A stretch of 8,732 bases of DNA from JAJTHJ01 sp046316025 (GCA_046316025.1 JBKCXU010000131.1:1-8732), one strand, 5' to 3'; positions 1 through 6,415 are shown, counted from the stretch's first letter. The notes: generated by a model not told the origin, from the sequence alone. Program-made: numbers and translations.

Positions 1-88
1 GCCTCATGGAAGCGAGATCATGCGCCGGGCGATGGCGCAGCGACCTGGGGCGGTTTTCCGCAGCGTCACGCTGCGGCCTCATGGAAGC

Positions 89-125
89 ATTTGCTCGATG
101 GTGATTTGTGTCATTTTCTGCTCCT
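89..125 (-). other. CRISPR spacer 2, apparently copied from a gene start
   Basis: Read on the minus strand this spacer has AGGAG, six bases, then ATG ACA CAA ATC ACC ATC GAG CAA (MTQITIEQ), the layout of a bacterial ribosome binding site and start codon. It has 15 G/C of 37, far below the surrounding host DNA, which suggests a source with lower GC. The source cannot be identified from the sequence alone. Confidence 0.55.
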
Positions 126-1225
126 GTTTTCCGCAGCGTCACGCTGCGGCCTCATGGAAGCTCCAGATCCATGCACCGTACGGGGCGCGTAGAGACGGTT
201 TTCCGCAGCGTCACGCTGCGGCCTCATGGAAGCCGGTTGATGCTGCCGCCGGAAGTTCGGGAAGCCGAGCGTTTTCCGCAGCGTCACGCTGCGGCCTCAT
301 GGAAGCTTTGCGGCTGACCGACAAGAGGCAAGATCGCTGGCGGTTTTCCGCAGCGTCACGCTGCGGCCTCATGGAAGCCTGACGGGCAGCGGGTCGAGCT
401 GGCCCGACACGAAGGCGTTTTCCGCAGCGTCACGCTGCGGCCTCATGGAAGCGGCCTCTTTGGGCTGGTTGAAGCGCGCGCCCAGCGCGGTTTTCCGCAG
501 CGTCACGCTGCGGCCTCATGGAAGCATTGACCAGTGGGGCGACTTCATGACCCGCGAAGAGGGTTTTCCGCAGCGTCACGCTGCGGCCTCATGGAAGCCC
601 CTTCGGGCCTGAGATGGAGGCCGGCGAGTCCATCGGTTTTCCGCAGCGTCACGCTGCGGCCTCATGGAAGCACGGTCTGCCCGTTGCTGTAGGTGCCGCT
701 CGCGGTCGGTTTTCCGCAGCGTCACGCTGCGGCCTCATGGAAGCGCTGTAGGCCGGCGCTTTCGGTATGTAGCGCCAGCGGTTTTCCGCAGCGTCACGCT
801 GCGGCCTCATGGAAGCTTGCCCAGGTCGCGCGCCCACTTTTCTTGCGCGGGCAGCGTTTTCCGCAGCGTCACGCTGCGGCCTCATGGAAGCACGGCCTGC
901 TGCCGGATGCCCCGCCCGACCTGACCCCCGTTTTCCGCAGCGTCACGCTGCGGCCTCATGGAAGCATTACCGCCCAGGACGCGAGGTAAAGCTAACCACG
1001 GTGTTTTCCGCAGCGTCACGCTGCGGCCTCATGGAAGCTGCCTCGGCGCGCAGTCGCTGCTGGTCAACAACGGCGTTTTCCGCAGCGTCACGCTGCGGCC
1101 TCATGGAAGCATCGGCGGGATCACGCGCGCATCGCGACCTTGCCTGCGTTTTCCGCAGCGTCACGCTGCGGCCTCATGGAAGCCCAGCCGTGCGCCGCGG
1201 TGCACCGGCCCGCGCTTGGGTCCGT

Positions 1226-1261
1226 GTTTTCCGCAGCGTCACGCGGCGGCCGCCGGGACGC
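1226..1261 (+). repeat. Degenerate CRISPR repeat (17th complete repeat), 5 substitutions
   Basis: The first 19 nt match the consensus, then T20G, T27G, A29C, T30G and A34C follow. The change at position 20 breaks a base pair of the palindrome stem. The last 8 nt become CGGGACGC instead of ATGGAAGC, so a crRNA carrying the next spacer (1262-1297) would have an altered 5' handle and possibly poor processing. The spacer just before it (1184-1225) is 42 nt, the longest in the array. Confidence 0.9.
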
Positions 1262-1369
1262 GACGCGCACCTCGGCGCGTCAGATGCCGCCAGCGTGGTT
1301 TTCCGCAGCGTCACGCTGCGGCCTCATGGAAGCACCCCGCGCGCCACCGTGCCCGTCTGCGTCGAAGTT

Positions 1370-1405
1370 GCTGTCCGCAGCGTCACGCTGCGGCCACATG
1401 GAAGC
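1370..1405 (+). repeat. Degenerate CRISPR repeat (19th complete repeat), 3 substitutions
   Basis: It differs from the consensus by T2C, T4G and T27A. The palindrome and the 8-nt 3' handle are intact, so crRNA processing could still work at this repeat. Confidence 0.9.
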
Positions 1406-1697
1406 TTCCTACCGCGCGCGCACATCGTTCCGCTGTCATCCTGGTTTTCCGCAGCGTCACGCTGCGGCCTCATGGAAGCCATGAAAGCAGTCTGATTCAG
1501 CGAGTCGCGCGTGGCGTTTTCCGCAGCGTCACGCTGCGGCCTCATGGAAGCACCTTGCTGTCCAGCGCGGTGCCGACGGAAAACGCAGTGTTTTCCGCAG
1601 CGTCACGCTGCGGCCTCATGGAAGCCACAAGACGATCGACGCCGCGGCGCTGCACGTCGGCGTTTTCCGCAGCGTCACGCTGCGGCCTCATGGAAGC

Positions 1698-1732
1698 ACC
1701 AAAAGGGAGGTCGCATGACCACTGCAATCGTA
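1698..1732 (+). other. CRISPR spacer 24, apparently copied from a gene start
   Basis: On the plus strand the spacer contains AGGGAGG, a short gap, then ATG ACC ACT GCA ATC GTA (MTTAIV), again a ribosome binding site and start codon. It is the spacer before the last good repeat, so one of the oldest in the array, and at 35 nt the shortest. Confidence 0.5.
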
Positions 1733-1768
1733 GTTTTCCGCAGCGTCACGCTGCGGCCTCATGGAAAC
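1733..1768 (+). repeat. Last well-preserved CRISPR repeat, one substitution
   Basis: It matches the consensus except G35A, so it ends GGAAAC rather than GGAAGC. A variant repeat at one end is usual for the trailer side of an array and supports the left-to-right polarity. Confidence 0.9.
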
Positions 1769-1805
1769 TGCGACTAGGCAGGCTCTTCGGCTACGCGGGC
1801 GTGGG

Positions 1806-1841
1806 GTTTGCGGTAGCGGCGCGCTCCGGCCTCATCGCAAT
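1806..1841 (+). repeat. Fossil (decayed) CRISPR repeat beyond the array end
   Basis: Aligned without gaps to the consensus repeat, 26 of 36 positions match. Mismatches are at 5, 7, 9, 14, 16, 21, 31, 33, 35 and 36. The first four bases GTTT and the nine-base run CGGCCTCAT (positions 22-30) are kept. The distance from the last good repeat is 37 nt (1769-1805), exactly a normal spacer length, so those 37 nt are probably a fossil spacer. The palindrome is broken, so it is unlikely to be processed. I found no convincing further repeat in the next expected register near 1878-1880. Confidence 0.75.
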
Positions 1842-2005
1842 CCTGGCGGGTGATGCAGTTTGGCAATGCCGGCGCTCAGACTTGCCTCGTATCAACCGTA
1901 GCTTCGCCCCTGCTCCGCGCGGGCGCTCCTGCTGTCCAGCTCCGTCTCAGGTGTGTCGGGCTAAGCTACGACGCATCGCAGGTTCGACGAGACTTGGAGC
2001 AGCGT
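1842..2005. other. Non-coding stretch between array trailer and toxin-antitoxin module
   Basis: No gene is supported here. An open frame runs from GTG at 1850 into the antitoxin frame, but its residues before position 2006 resemble no family I recognise. A promoter for the toxin-antitoxin pair is expected in this stretch, yet I could not pick out a convincing -35/-10 pair. Confidence 0.5.
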
Positions 2006-2260
2006 ATGGCGAGCGTTTTCGAAGAGGTTGTGGTGCAGGCGCGGCGGCTGAGCGAGTCCGAGCGCATGCGCCTGGTCGAGGCGCTGCTGCGGGATTTGGC
2101 GGATCGTGCGGGCGCGTCCGCCGAGGGCGTCGCCGCCGCTTGGGACGCCGAGGTCGAACGGCGCCTGGACGAAATGGAATCCGGTCGCGTGGCCTGGGTG
2201 TCGCACGAGCAGGCGATGGCCGGCGCCGTTGCGGCGATCGCCTCGGCGCGCGCTAAGTGA
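2006..2260 (+). CDS. Antitoxin of the unstable-antitoxin / addiction module component family
   Basis: This 84-residue acidic protein should neutralise the toxin encoded directly downstream and probably represses their shared promoter. The sequence fits the small addiction-module component family (Unstab_antitox, PF09720). The N-terminal helix carries the LSESERMRLVEALLRDL pattern (residues 15-31). The central AAAWDAEVERRLDEMESGRV block (43-62) has the conserved Trp46, Glu49, Arg52-Arg53 and Glu58-x-Gly60. A helical tail (67-84), expected to bind the toxin, follows. The ATG at 2006 is chosen because GGAG at 1996-1999 lies six bases upstream and because family members begin about ten residues before the LSESER motif; the frame stays open upstream to 1850 but without family-like sequence. 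The stop codon lies inside the toxin start (4-nt overlap), typical of a translationally coupled pair. Family assignment is from motif recall. Confidence 0.88.
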   Translation: MASVFEEVVVQARRLSESERMRLVEALLRDLADRAGASAEGVAAAWDAEVERRLDEMESGRVAWVSHEQAMAGAVAAIASARAK

Positions 2261-2550
2261 TCGTTACCTACCACCCGGCAGCGAGCGCAGAAGTCGCGGA
2301 AGCCGCCGCGTGGTACGCCCAAGAGGCGGGTGAGTTCCTCGCCCGCGAGTTCCTGGTCGAGGTCGAGGCGGCGCTCCGGCTGCTGTTGCGGCACCCGTCT
2401 CTGGGCGCGCCCGGTAAACGCAAGCGGCGCAGCCTGCCGCTCGCGCGCTTCCCGTACACCGTCGTCTACTGCATCGAGCGTGAAGCGTTGCGCGTGCTGG
2501 CGCTCGCGCATCAGAGCCGTCGCCCCGGCTATTGGCGGCAACGAACTTGA
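2257..2550 (+). CDS. RelE/ParE-superfamily toxin
   Basis: A 97-residue basic protein starting with GTG at 2257, overlapping the antitoxin stop by GTGA. It matches the RelE/ParE toxin fold (PF05016). It opens with a strand and helix, YHPAASAEVAEAAAWYAQEA (5-24). A second helix around 27-45 ends in the RHPSLG turn (45-50), followed by RRSLPLARFPYTVVYCIE (57-74), the C-terminal strand RVLALAHQSRRPGYW (79-93), and a short RQRT end. RelE members cut mRNA in the ribosome and ParE members poison gyrase; the RFPYTVVY and HQSRRPGYW motifs are shared by both subgroups, so I cannot choose. No separate ribosome binding site is seen before the GTG, so translation probably depends on that of the antitoxin. 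The reading frame is complete with no frameshift, so the module may be active. It converges on the dehydrogenase gene with only 9 nt between stops. Confidence 0.9.
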   Translation: MIVTYHPAASAEVAEAAAWYAQEAGEFLAREFLVEVEAALRLLLRHPSLGAPGKRKRRSLPLARFPYTVVYCIEREALRVLALAHQSRRPGYWRQRT

Positions 2551-2559
2551 TGCGCGGCC

Positions 2560-3375
2560 TCAGCGGTTGCCGGCGCCGCCGCCCTTCACCAATGCCGCCC
2601 GCGCCATGTTGTCCACCAGCCGCGGCGCGATGAGCTTCAACCACAGCCCGATCTTGCCCTTGGCGGTCATCACGAGTTCGCGCCGGCGCGCGTGCATGGC
2701 GGCGACGATCTGGCGGGCGCACTCATCGACCGGCATCGCGCCGCGCTCTTTGAGGCCGCTGACGCCGGCGGGCCGCCCTTGCGCGTTCAGCCCGCGGCGG
2801 CGGATTTCGGTGGCGACCACGCCGGGGTAGACCCCCAGCACCGCGATGCCGAGCGGCTCGGCCTCGATGCGCAGCGCCTCCAGAAAACCCGTCTGCGCAA
2901 ACTTGCTCGCGCAGTAGGTCGTGCGGCCGGGCACGCCGGTCTTGCCGGCGAGCGAAGACACGCCGACGACGAGGCCGCGGCTGGCCTTGAGGTGCGGCCA
3001 CGCAAAACGCGTGCAGGCGATGGTGCCGAGGCAGTTGATCCGCCACAGCCGCTCGAAGGTGGAGAAGTCTTCGATCGATTCGAACTCCGCGTGCATTGAG
3101 ACGCCCGCGTTGTTGACGAGCGCGTCGATGCTGCCGTATTGCGCGACCGCGGTTTCGATCAAGCGGCGGCAGTCGTCTTCGACGGCCACGTCGGTCGGCA
3201 CCGCGATCGCCTGCGCGCCGCGGGCGGTGCAGTCGGCGGCGACTCGTTCCAACGCCTCGCGGCCACGGGCGGCGAGGACGAGCCTGGGGCGTTCGGGCGC
3301 GAGTTGGCGCGCGAGCTCGGCGCCGATGCCGTCGCTGGCGCCGGTGATGACGATGGTTTTGGTGGTGAAGTTCAT
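2560..3375 (-). CDS. Short-chain dehydrogenase/reductase (SDR family oxidoreductase)
   Basis: A complete 271-residue cytoplasmic NAD(P)-dependent oxidoreductase of the classical SDR family; the substrate cannot be told from sequence. The N-terminal Rossmann fold carries the cofactor motif TGASDGIG (11-18). Arg37 and Arg39 after the second strand hint at NADP preference. Other marks are Asp62, NNAG (88-91), the structural Asn114, Ser140 and the catalytic YCASK (Tyr154, Lys158), followed by PG (near 188) as in classical members. The C-terminal part has a basic stretch RRRELVMTAKGKIGLWLKL that may lie against the membrane, as in DHRS7-like relatives; this is inference. ATG at 3373-3375 begins the protein seven residues before the first beta strand, with a weak AAGG about seven bases upstream. 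The gene is divergent from the ABC exporter across a 230-bp gap filled with a palindromic repeat element, and converges with the toxin gene. Confidence 0.93.
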   Translation of the reverse strand: MNFTTKTIVITGASDGIGAELARQLAPERPRLVLAARGREALERVAADCTARGAQAIAVPTDVAVEDDCRRLIETAVAQYGSIDALVNNAGVSMHAEFESIEDFSTFERLWRINCLGTIACTRFAWPHLKASRGLVVGVSSLAGKTGVPGRTTYCASKFAQTGFLEALRIEAEPLGIAVLGVYPGVVATEIRRRGLNAQGRPAGVSGLKERGAMPVDECARQIVAAMHARRRELVMTAKGKIGLWLKLIAPRLVDNMARAALVKGGGAGNR

Positions 3376-3400
3376 TGTTGTGCCTTGGTTGAAGCGCTCT

Positions 3401-3548
3401 GGCCCTCACCCCCGGCCCCTCTCCCGCTGATGCGGGCGAGGGGAGAAAACCCCTCTCCCTTCCAGGGGGAGGCGGGGAGGGGGATGGGTTCGCGCTCGCC
3501 GTAACCCATCGCCACCCCGGCCCTCCCCTTGAAGGGGAGGGGGTTGCA
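3401..3548. repeat. GC-rich palindromic intergenic repeat element (REP/MITE-like)
   Basis: Several nested inverted repeats pack this gap. CCCCTCTCCCGC (3416-3427) pairs with GCGGGCGAGGGG (3432-3443) with one mismatch. GATGGGTT (3483-3490) pairs with AACCCATC (3503-3510). CCCTCCCC (3521-3528) pairs perfectly with GGGGAGGG (3534-3541). The segment from about 3450 to 3541 also folds as one longer imperfect inverted repeat, arms of about 40 nt, centred near 3496. The CCCTCTCCC/GGGAGAGGG style is familiar from repeats scattered between genes of beta- and gammaproteobacteria. No coding content is seen. The hairpins could act as transcription barriers between the divergent genes. Confidence 0.7.
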
Positions 3549-3576
3549 TTGGAGCGGCCGGGTGTTCGTCTACGCT
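3549..3576 (+). promoter_or_regulatory. Possible sigma-70 type promoter for the ABC exporter
   Basis: TTGGAG at 3549-3554 and TACGCT at 3571-3576 are 16 bp apart, just outside the palindromic element. A start near 3583 would leave a 23-nt leader before the ATG at 3606. Match to consensus is only moderate (4/6 and 3/6). Confidence 0.3.
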
Positions 3577-3605
3577 CGCCCCACTCACCGACAAGATTAC
3601 TTCCC

Positions 3606-5426
3606 ATGCGCCACATGCCCCCGGTCGGGGCCGAGCCGCGGCTGCCGCCGGGTACGCACCGCAACGACTGGCAGACCATCGCCACGCTGCTGCCCTACCT
3701 GTGGCAGCACAAGGCGCGCGTGTTGCTGGCGCTCGCCTGCCTGGCGGCGGCCAAGTTCGCCACCGTCGCCGTGCCGGTGGTGTTGAAGCACATCGTCGAT
3801 GCGATGGACGCCGTGACCCGCCAGCCGGCTGCGGCGCTGGCCGCGGTGCCGGTGGCGCTGATCGCCGCCTACGGCGCGCTGCGGCTGGCGAACTCGCTGT
3901 TCACCGAACTGCGCGAGGTGCTGTTCGCGCGGGTCACGCTCAACGCCGTGCGAACCATCGCCTTGCAGGTGTTCCGCCATCTGCATGCGTTGTCGCTGCG
4001 CTTCCACCTGGAGCGGCGCACCGGTGCGGTCACGCGCGAGATCGACCACGGTGTGCGCGGCATCACCTCGCTGGTGAGCTTCACGCTGTATTCGATCCTG
4101 CCCACGCTGCTGGAGCTGGCGCTGGTGATCGGCTACCTCGGATTCAACTATGAGCCAGCCTTTGTGTTGATCGTCGGCGCGAGCCTCGTGGTCTACATCG
4201 GCTTCACGGTGGCGGTCACCAACTGGCGGGTCAAGTACCGGCGGCAGGTCAACGAGCTGGACGCCCGCGCCAGCTCGCGCGCGGTGGATTCGCTGCTGAA
4301 CTTCGAGACCGTCAAGTACTTCGGCAATGAGGAGTTCGAAACCCGCCGCTACGACGACACGCTGGTGGCGCAGCAAAAAGTGGCGTTGCTGTCGCAACAG
4401 TCGCTGGCACTGCTCAACACCGGCCAGCAACTGGTGATCGCGGTGGCGGCGACCCTCGTGCTGTGGCGCGCCGCGCTCGGCGTGGCCGACGGCACGATGA
4501 CGCTCGGCGACCTGGTGCTGGTCAACGCCTTTCTGATCCAGCTTTACATCCCGCTCAACTTCCTCGGCGTGGTCTACCGCGAGATCAAGCAGGCGCTGGC
4601 CGATGTGGAACGGATGTTCTCGCTGCTCGACCGCAACCGCGAGATCGCCGACGCCCCCGGCGCGCCGGCGCTCGCCTTGCGCGGCGGCGAGGTGCGCTTC
4701 GAGCGGGTGGACTTTGCCTACGACCCACGCCGGCAGGTGCTGCACGGGGTGGACTTCACCATCGCGCCGGGCACCACCACCGCGGTGGTGGGTGCTACCG
4801 GCAGCGGCAAGAGCACGCTGGCACGGCTGCTGTTCCGCTTCTACGAGGCGGGCGACGGCCGCGTGCTGGTGGACGGGCAGGACATCCGCGCGGTCACGCA
4901 GGCCAGCCTGCGCGCGGCACTCGGCATCGTTCCGCAGGACACGGTGCTCTTCAACGACAGCATCGAATACAACATCGCCTACGGCCGCCCCGGCGCCAGC
5001 CGCGACGAGGTGGTGGCCGCCGCGCGCGCCGCGTATATCCACGACTTCATCGAGCGGCTGCCCGACGGTTACGCGACCACGGTCGGCGAGCGCGGGTTGA
5101 AGCTCTCCGGCGGTGAGAAGCAGCGCGTGGCGATCGCCCGCACGCTGCTGAAAAACCCGGCGATTCTGGTGTTCGACGAGGCGACCTCGGCGCTCGACTC
5201 GCGCACCGAGCGCATCATCCAGGGCGAGCTGGAGCGCATCGCCCGCGGGCGCACGACGCTCGTGATCGCGCATCGGCTCTCGACCATCGTGCACGCCGAT
5301 CAGATTCTGGTGATGGCCAACGGGCGCATCGTCGAGCGCGGCACGCACGTCGAGTTGCTCGCCGCCGACAGCGAATACGCGCGGATGTGGCAGATTCAGG
5401 CAGTGGAAGCGCCGGCGGCGCATTGA
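3606..5426 (+). CDS. Atm1/ABCB7-type half-size ABC exporter (permease fused to ATPase)
   Basis: A 606-residue inner-membrane exporter, one permease domain followed by one nucleotide-binding domain, acting as a homodimer. Hydrophobic segments from about residue 37 to 310 fit the usual six membrane helices. The NFETVKYFGNEEFE stretch (232-245) is characteristic of the Atm1/ABCB7/HMT1 group, which moves glutathione-linked sulfur or metal compounds in relatives; the substrate here is inferred only. The ATPase has Walker A GATGSGKST (396-404), signature LSGGEKQR (500-507), Walker B ILVFDE (520-525, catalytic Glu525) and the H-loop His556 in IAHRLST, all intact. The frame is open from a TTG at 3549, but that reading begins at the edge of the repeat element, so ATG 3606 (or ATG 3615) is more likely; no strong ribosome binding site decides it. 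The arginase gene follows after 14 nt, suggesting co-transcription although no functional link is obvious. Confidence 0.94.
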   Translation: MRHMPPVGAEPRLPPGTHRNDWQTIATLLPYLWQHKARVLLALACLAAAKFATVAVPVVLKHIVDAMDAVTRQPAAALAAVPVALIAAYGALRLANSLFTELREVLFARVTLNAVRTIALQVFRHLHALSLRFHLERRTGAVTREIDHGVRGITSLVSFTLYSILPTLLELALVIGYLGFNYEPAFVLIVGASLVVYIGFTVAVTNWRVKYRRQVNELDARASSRAVDSLLNFETVKYFGNEEFETRRYDDTLVAQQKVALLSQQSLALLNTGQQLVIAVAATLVLWRAALGVADGTMTLGDLVLVNAFLIQLYIPLNFLGVVYREIKQALADVERMFSLLDRNREIADAPGAPALALRGGEVRFERVDFAYDPRRQVLHGVDFTIAPGTTTAVVGATGSGKSTLARLLFRFYEAGDGRVLVDGQDIRAVTQASLRAALGIVPQDTVLFNDSIEYNIAYGRPGASRDEVVAAARAAYIHDFIERLPDGYATTVGERGLKLSGGEKQRVAIARTLLKNPAILVFDEATSALDSRTERIIQGELERIARGRTTLVIAHRLSTIVHADQILVMANGRIVERGTHVELLAADSEYARMWQIQAVEAPAAH

Positions 5427-5440
5427 CGGGCGAGGTGAGC

Positions 5441-6373
5441 ATGGCAACGGCAGTCAGTCTGATCGGAGCGCCGACCGACGTCGGCGCCTCCACCATTGGC
5501 GCGCGGCTGGGGCCGGAGGCGCTGCGCTTGAGCGGGCTTGCCCGGGCGCTGGCCACGCGTGGGCTGGCGGTGGAAGATCGCGGCAATCTCGACGGCCCCG
5601 CCAACCCCGAGCAGCCGCCGGTGGCCGGCTACCGCCATCTGCCCGAAGTCGTCGCCTGGAACCGCAGCGTGTACGCCGCCTTCGGCGCCGAGCTGGCCGC
5701 GGGCCGACTGCCGATCCTGCTGGGCGGCGACCACTGTCTGGCGGTGGGGTCGATTGCCGCCGCCGCCGCACACGCGCGCGCCGCGGGGCGCAAGCTGCGC
5801 GTGCTGTGGTTCGATGCGCATGCGGACTTCAACACCAGCGAACTGACGCCCAGCGGCAACCTGCACGGCATGCCGGTGGCCTGCCTTTGCGGGCACGGGC
5901 CGGACGAGTTGGTGCGTCTCGGCGCCGGCGTGCCGGCCGTCGCCGCCGCACAGGTGCGGCAAATCGGCGTGCGCAGCGTCGATCCGGGCGAGAAGCGCTT
6001 CGTGCACGAGCAGGGGCTGGAGGTCTACGACATGCGGCTCGTCGATGAGATCGGCATGCCGCAGGTGATGGAGCGCTCGCTCGCCGGCGTGGACGCCGAC
6101 ACCCACTTGCACGTGAGCTTCGACGTGGACTTTCTCGACCCGCAGATCGCGCCGGCCGTGGGTACCGCGGTGCCGGGCGGGCCGACCTATCGCGAAGCGC
6201 ACCTGTGCATGGAGATGATTGCCGAAACCGGGCGCCTGGCCTCGCTCGACGTGGTCGAGTTCAACCCGCTGCTCGACGAGCGCAACCGCACCGGGCTGCT
6301 GCTGGTCGATCTGATCGAAAGCCTGTTCGGCAAGACCACGCTGATGCGCTGGCAGCAAGGCCGCATGCGCTAA
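5441..6373 (+). CDS. rocF: Arginase (ureohydrolase family)
   Basis: A 310-residue manganese enzyme that hydrolyses arginine to ornithine and urea, feeding ornithine towards glutamate. The family metal ligands are all present: His98 in GGDH (95-98), Asp125, His127 and Asp129 in DAHADFN, and Asp228 and Asp230 in FDVDFLDP. GNLHGMP after the metal loop and VEFNPLLDERN (Glu273) are typical of true arginases rather than agmatinases. SVDPGEK is another arginase-like block. The length is normal (about 300). The ATG at 5441 is preferred: GAGG at 5432-5435 is well spaced, and the next residues form the first beta strand (SLIGAPTDVG). An upstream GTG at 5387 would place 18 extra residues inside the exporter gene. 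It is followed by a racemase-family gene after 42 nt. The symbol rocF is by family similarity; speB-type substrates cannot be fully excluded. Confidence 0.93.
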   Translation: MATAVSLIGAPTDVGASTIGARLGPEALRLSGLARALATRGLAVEDRGNLDGPANPEQPPVAGYRHLPEVVAWNRSVYAAFGAELAAGRLPILLGGDHCLAVGSIAAAAAHARAAGRKLRVLWFDAHADFNTSELTPSGNLHGMPVACLCGHGPDELVRLGAGVPAVAAAQVRQIGVRSVDPGEKRFVHEQGLEVYDMRLVDEIGMPQVMERSLAGVDADTHLHVSFDVDFLDPQIAPAVGTAVPGGPTYREAHLCMEMIAETGRLASLDVVEFNPLLDERNRTGLLLVDLIESLFGKTTLMRWQQGRMR

Positions 6374-6378
6374 CGGCA

Positions 6379-6415
6379 TTGGACGGCGCGCGGCGCGCGC
6401 GCCTACTCTGGCCGC
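6379..6415 (+). promoter_or_regulatory. Possible internal promoter giving a leaderless racemase mRNA
   Basis: TTGGAC (6379-6384) and TACTCT (6404-6409) are 19 bp apart, and transcription starting seven bases after the hexamer would begin at the ATG itself (6416). No Shine-Dalgarno sequence is visible in this gap. Between the hexamers GGCGCGC and GCGCGCC form an inverted repeat (6385-6403). Evidence is weak. Confidence 0.25.

Larger units (their letters stand above)
1..1768 (+). CRISPR. CRISPR array, trailer-side portion: 24 full repeats, 24 spacers, left edge truncated
   Basis: A 36-nt repeat recurs with spacers of 35-39 nt (one of 42). It begins GTTTTCC, contains the 19-nt palindrome CCGCAGCGTCACGCTGCGG and ends CCTCATGGAAGC. 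Complete repeats start at 53, 126, 198, 271, 343, 417, 490, 563, 636, 709, 781, 856, 930, 1003, 1075, 1148, 1226, 1298, 1370, 1444, 1516, 1590, 1662 and 1733; bases 1-13 are the end of another. All are identical except those at 1226, 1370 and 1733. The spacers all differ. The palindrome can fold into an 8-bp stem with a TCA loop, and the last 8 nt, ATGGAAGC, resemble the ATTGAAAC/ATTGAAGC 5' handle of class 1 crRNAs, so the array should be transcribed on the plus strand. Repeat decay at the right end agrees, putting the leader left of the window. No cas gene is present, so the subtype is not assignable here. Confidence 0.98.

Noticed and set aside
672..780. Spacers 10 and 11 share GCTGTAGG, considered as a sign of one protospacer source or overlapping acquisition.
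   Set aside because: Eight shared bases at different offsets with no similarity around them is within chance for 24 spacers.
1878..1915. A possible second fossil CRISPR repeat at the next expected register.
   Set aside because: Ungapped alignments starting at 1878-1880 give only about 10-11 matches of 36, no better than random.
1850..2005. N-terminal extension of the antitoxin from a GTG at 1850.
   Set aside because: The extra 52 residues look like no family, no ribosome binding site precedes them, and ATG 2006 has GGAG at ideal spacing.
20..2256. Long open frames through the CRISPR array on both strands, encoding repeated peptides such as FRSVTLRPHGS, FSAASRCGLMEA and SMRPQRDAAEN.
   Set aside because: The 36-nt repeat has no stop codon in any forward frame, so frames stay open by chance; the periodic peptides are translated CRISPR repeats, not a repeat protein.
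2551..2559. A bidirectional terminator between the convergent toxin and dehydrogenase genes.
   Set aside because: Only 9 nt separate the stops and no hairpin with a T run is visible.
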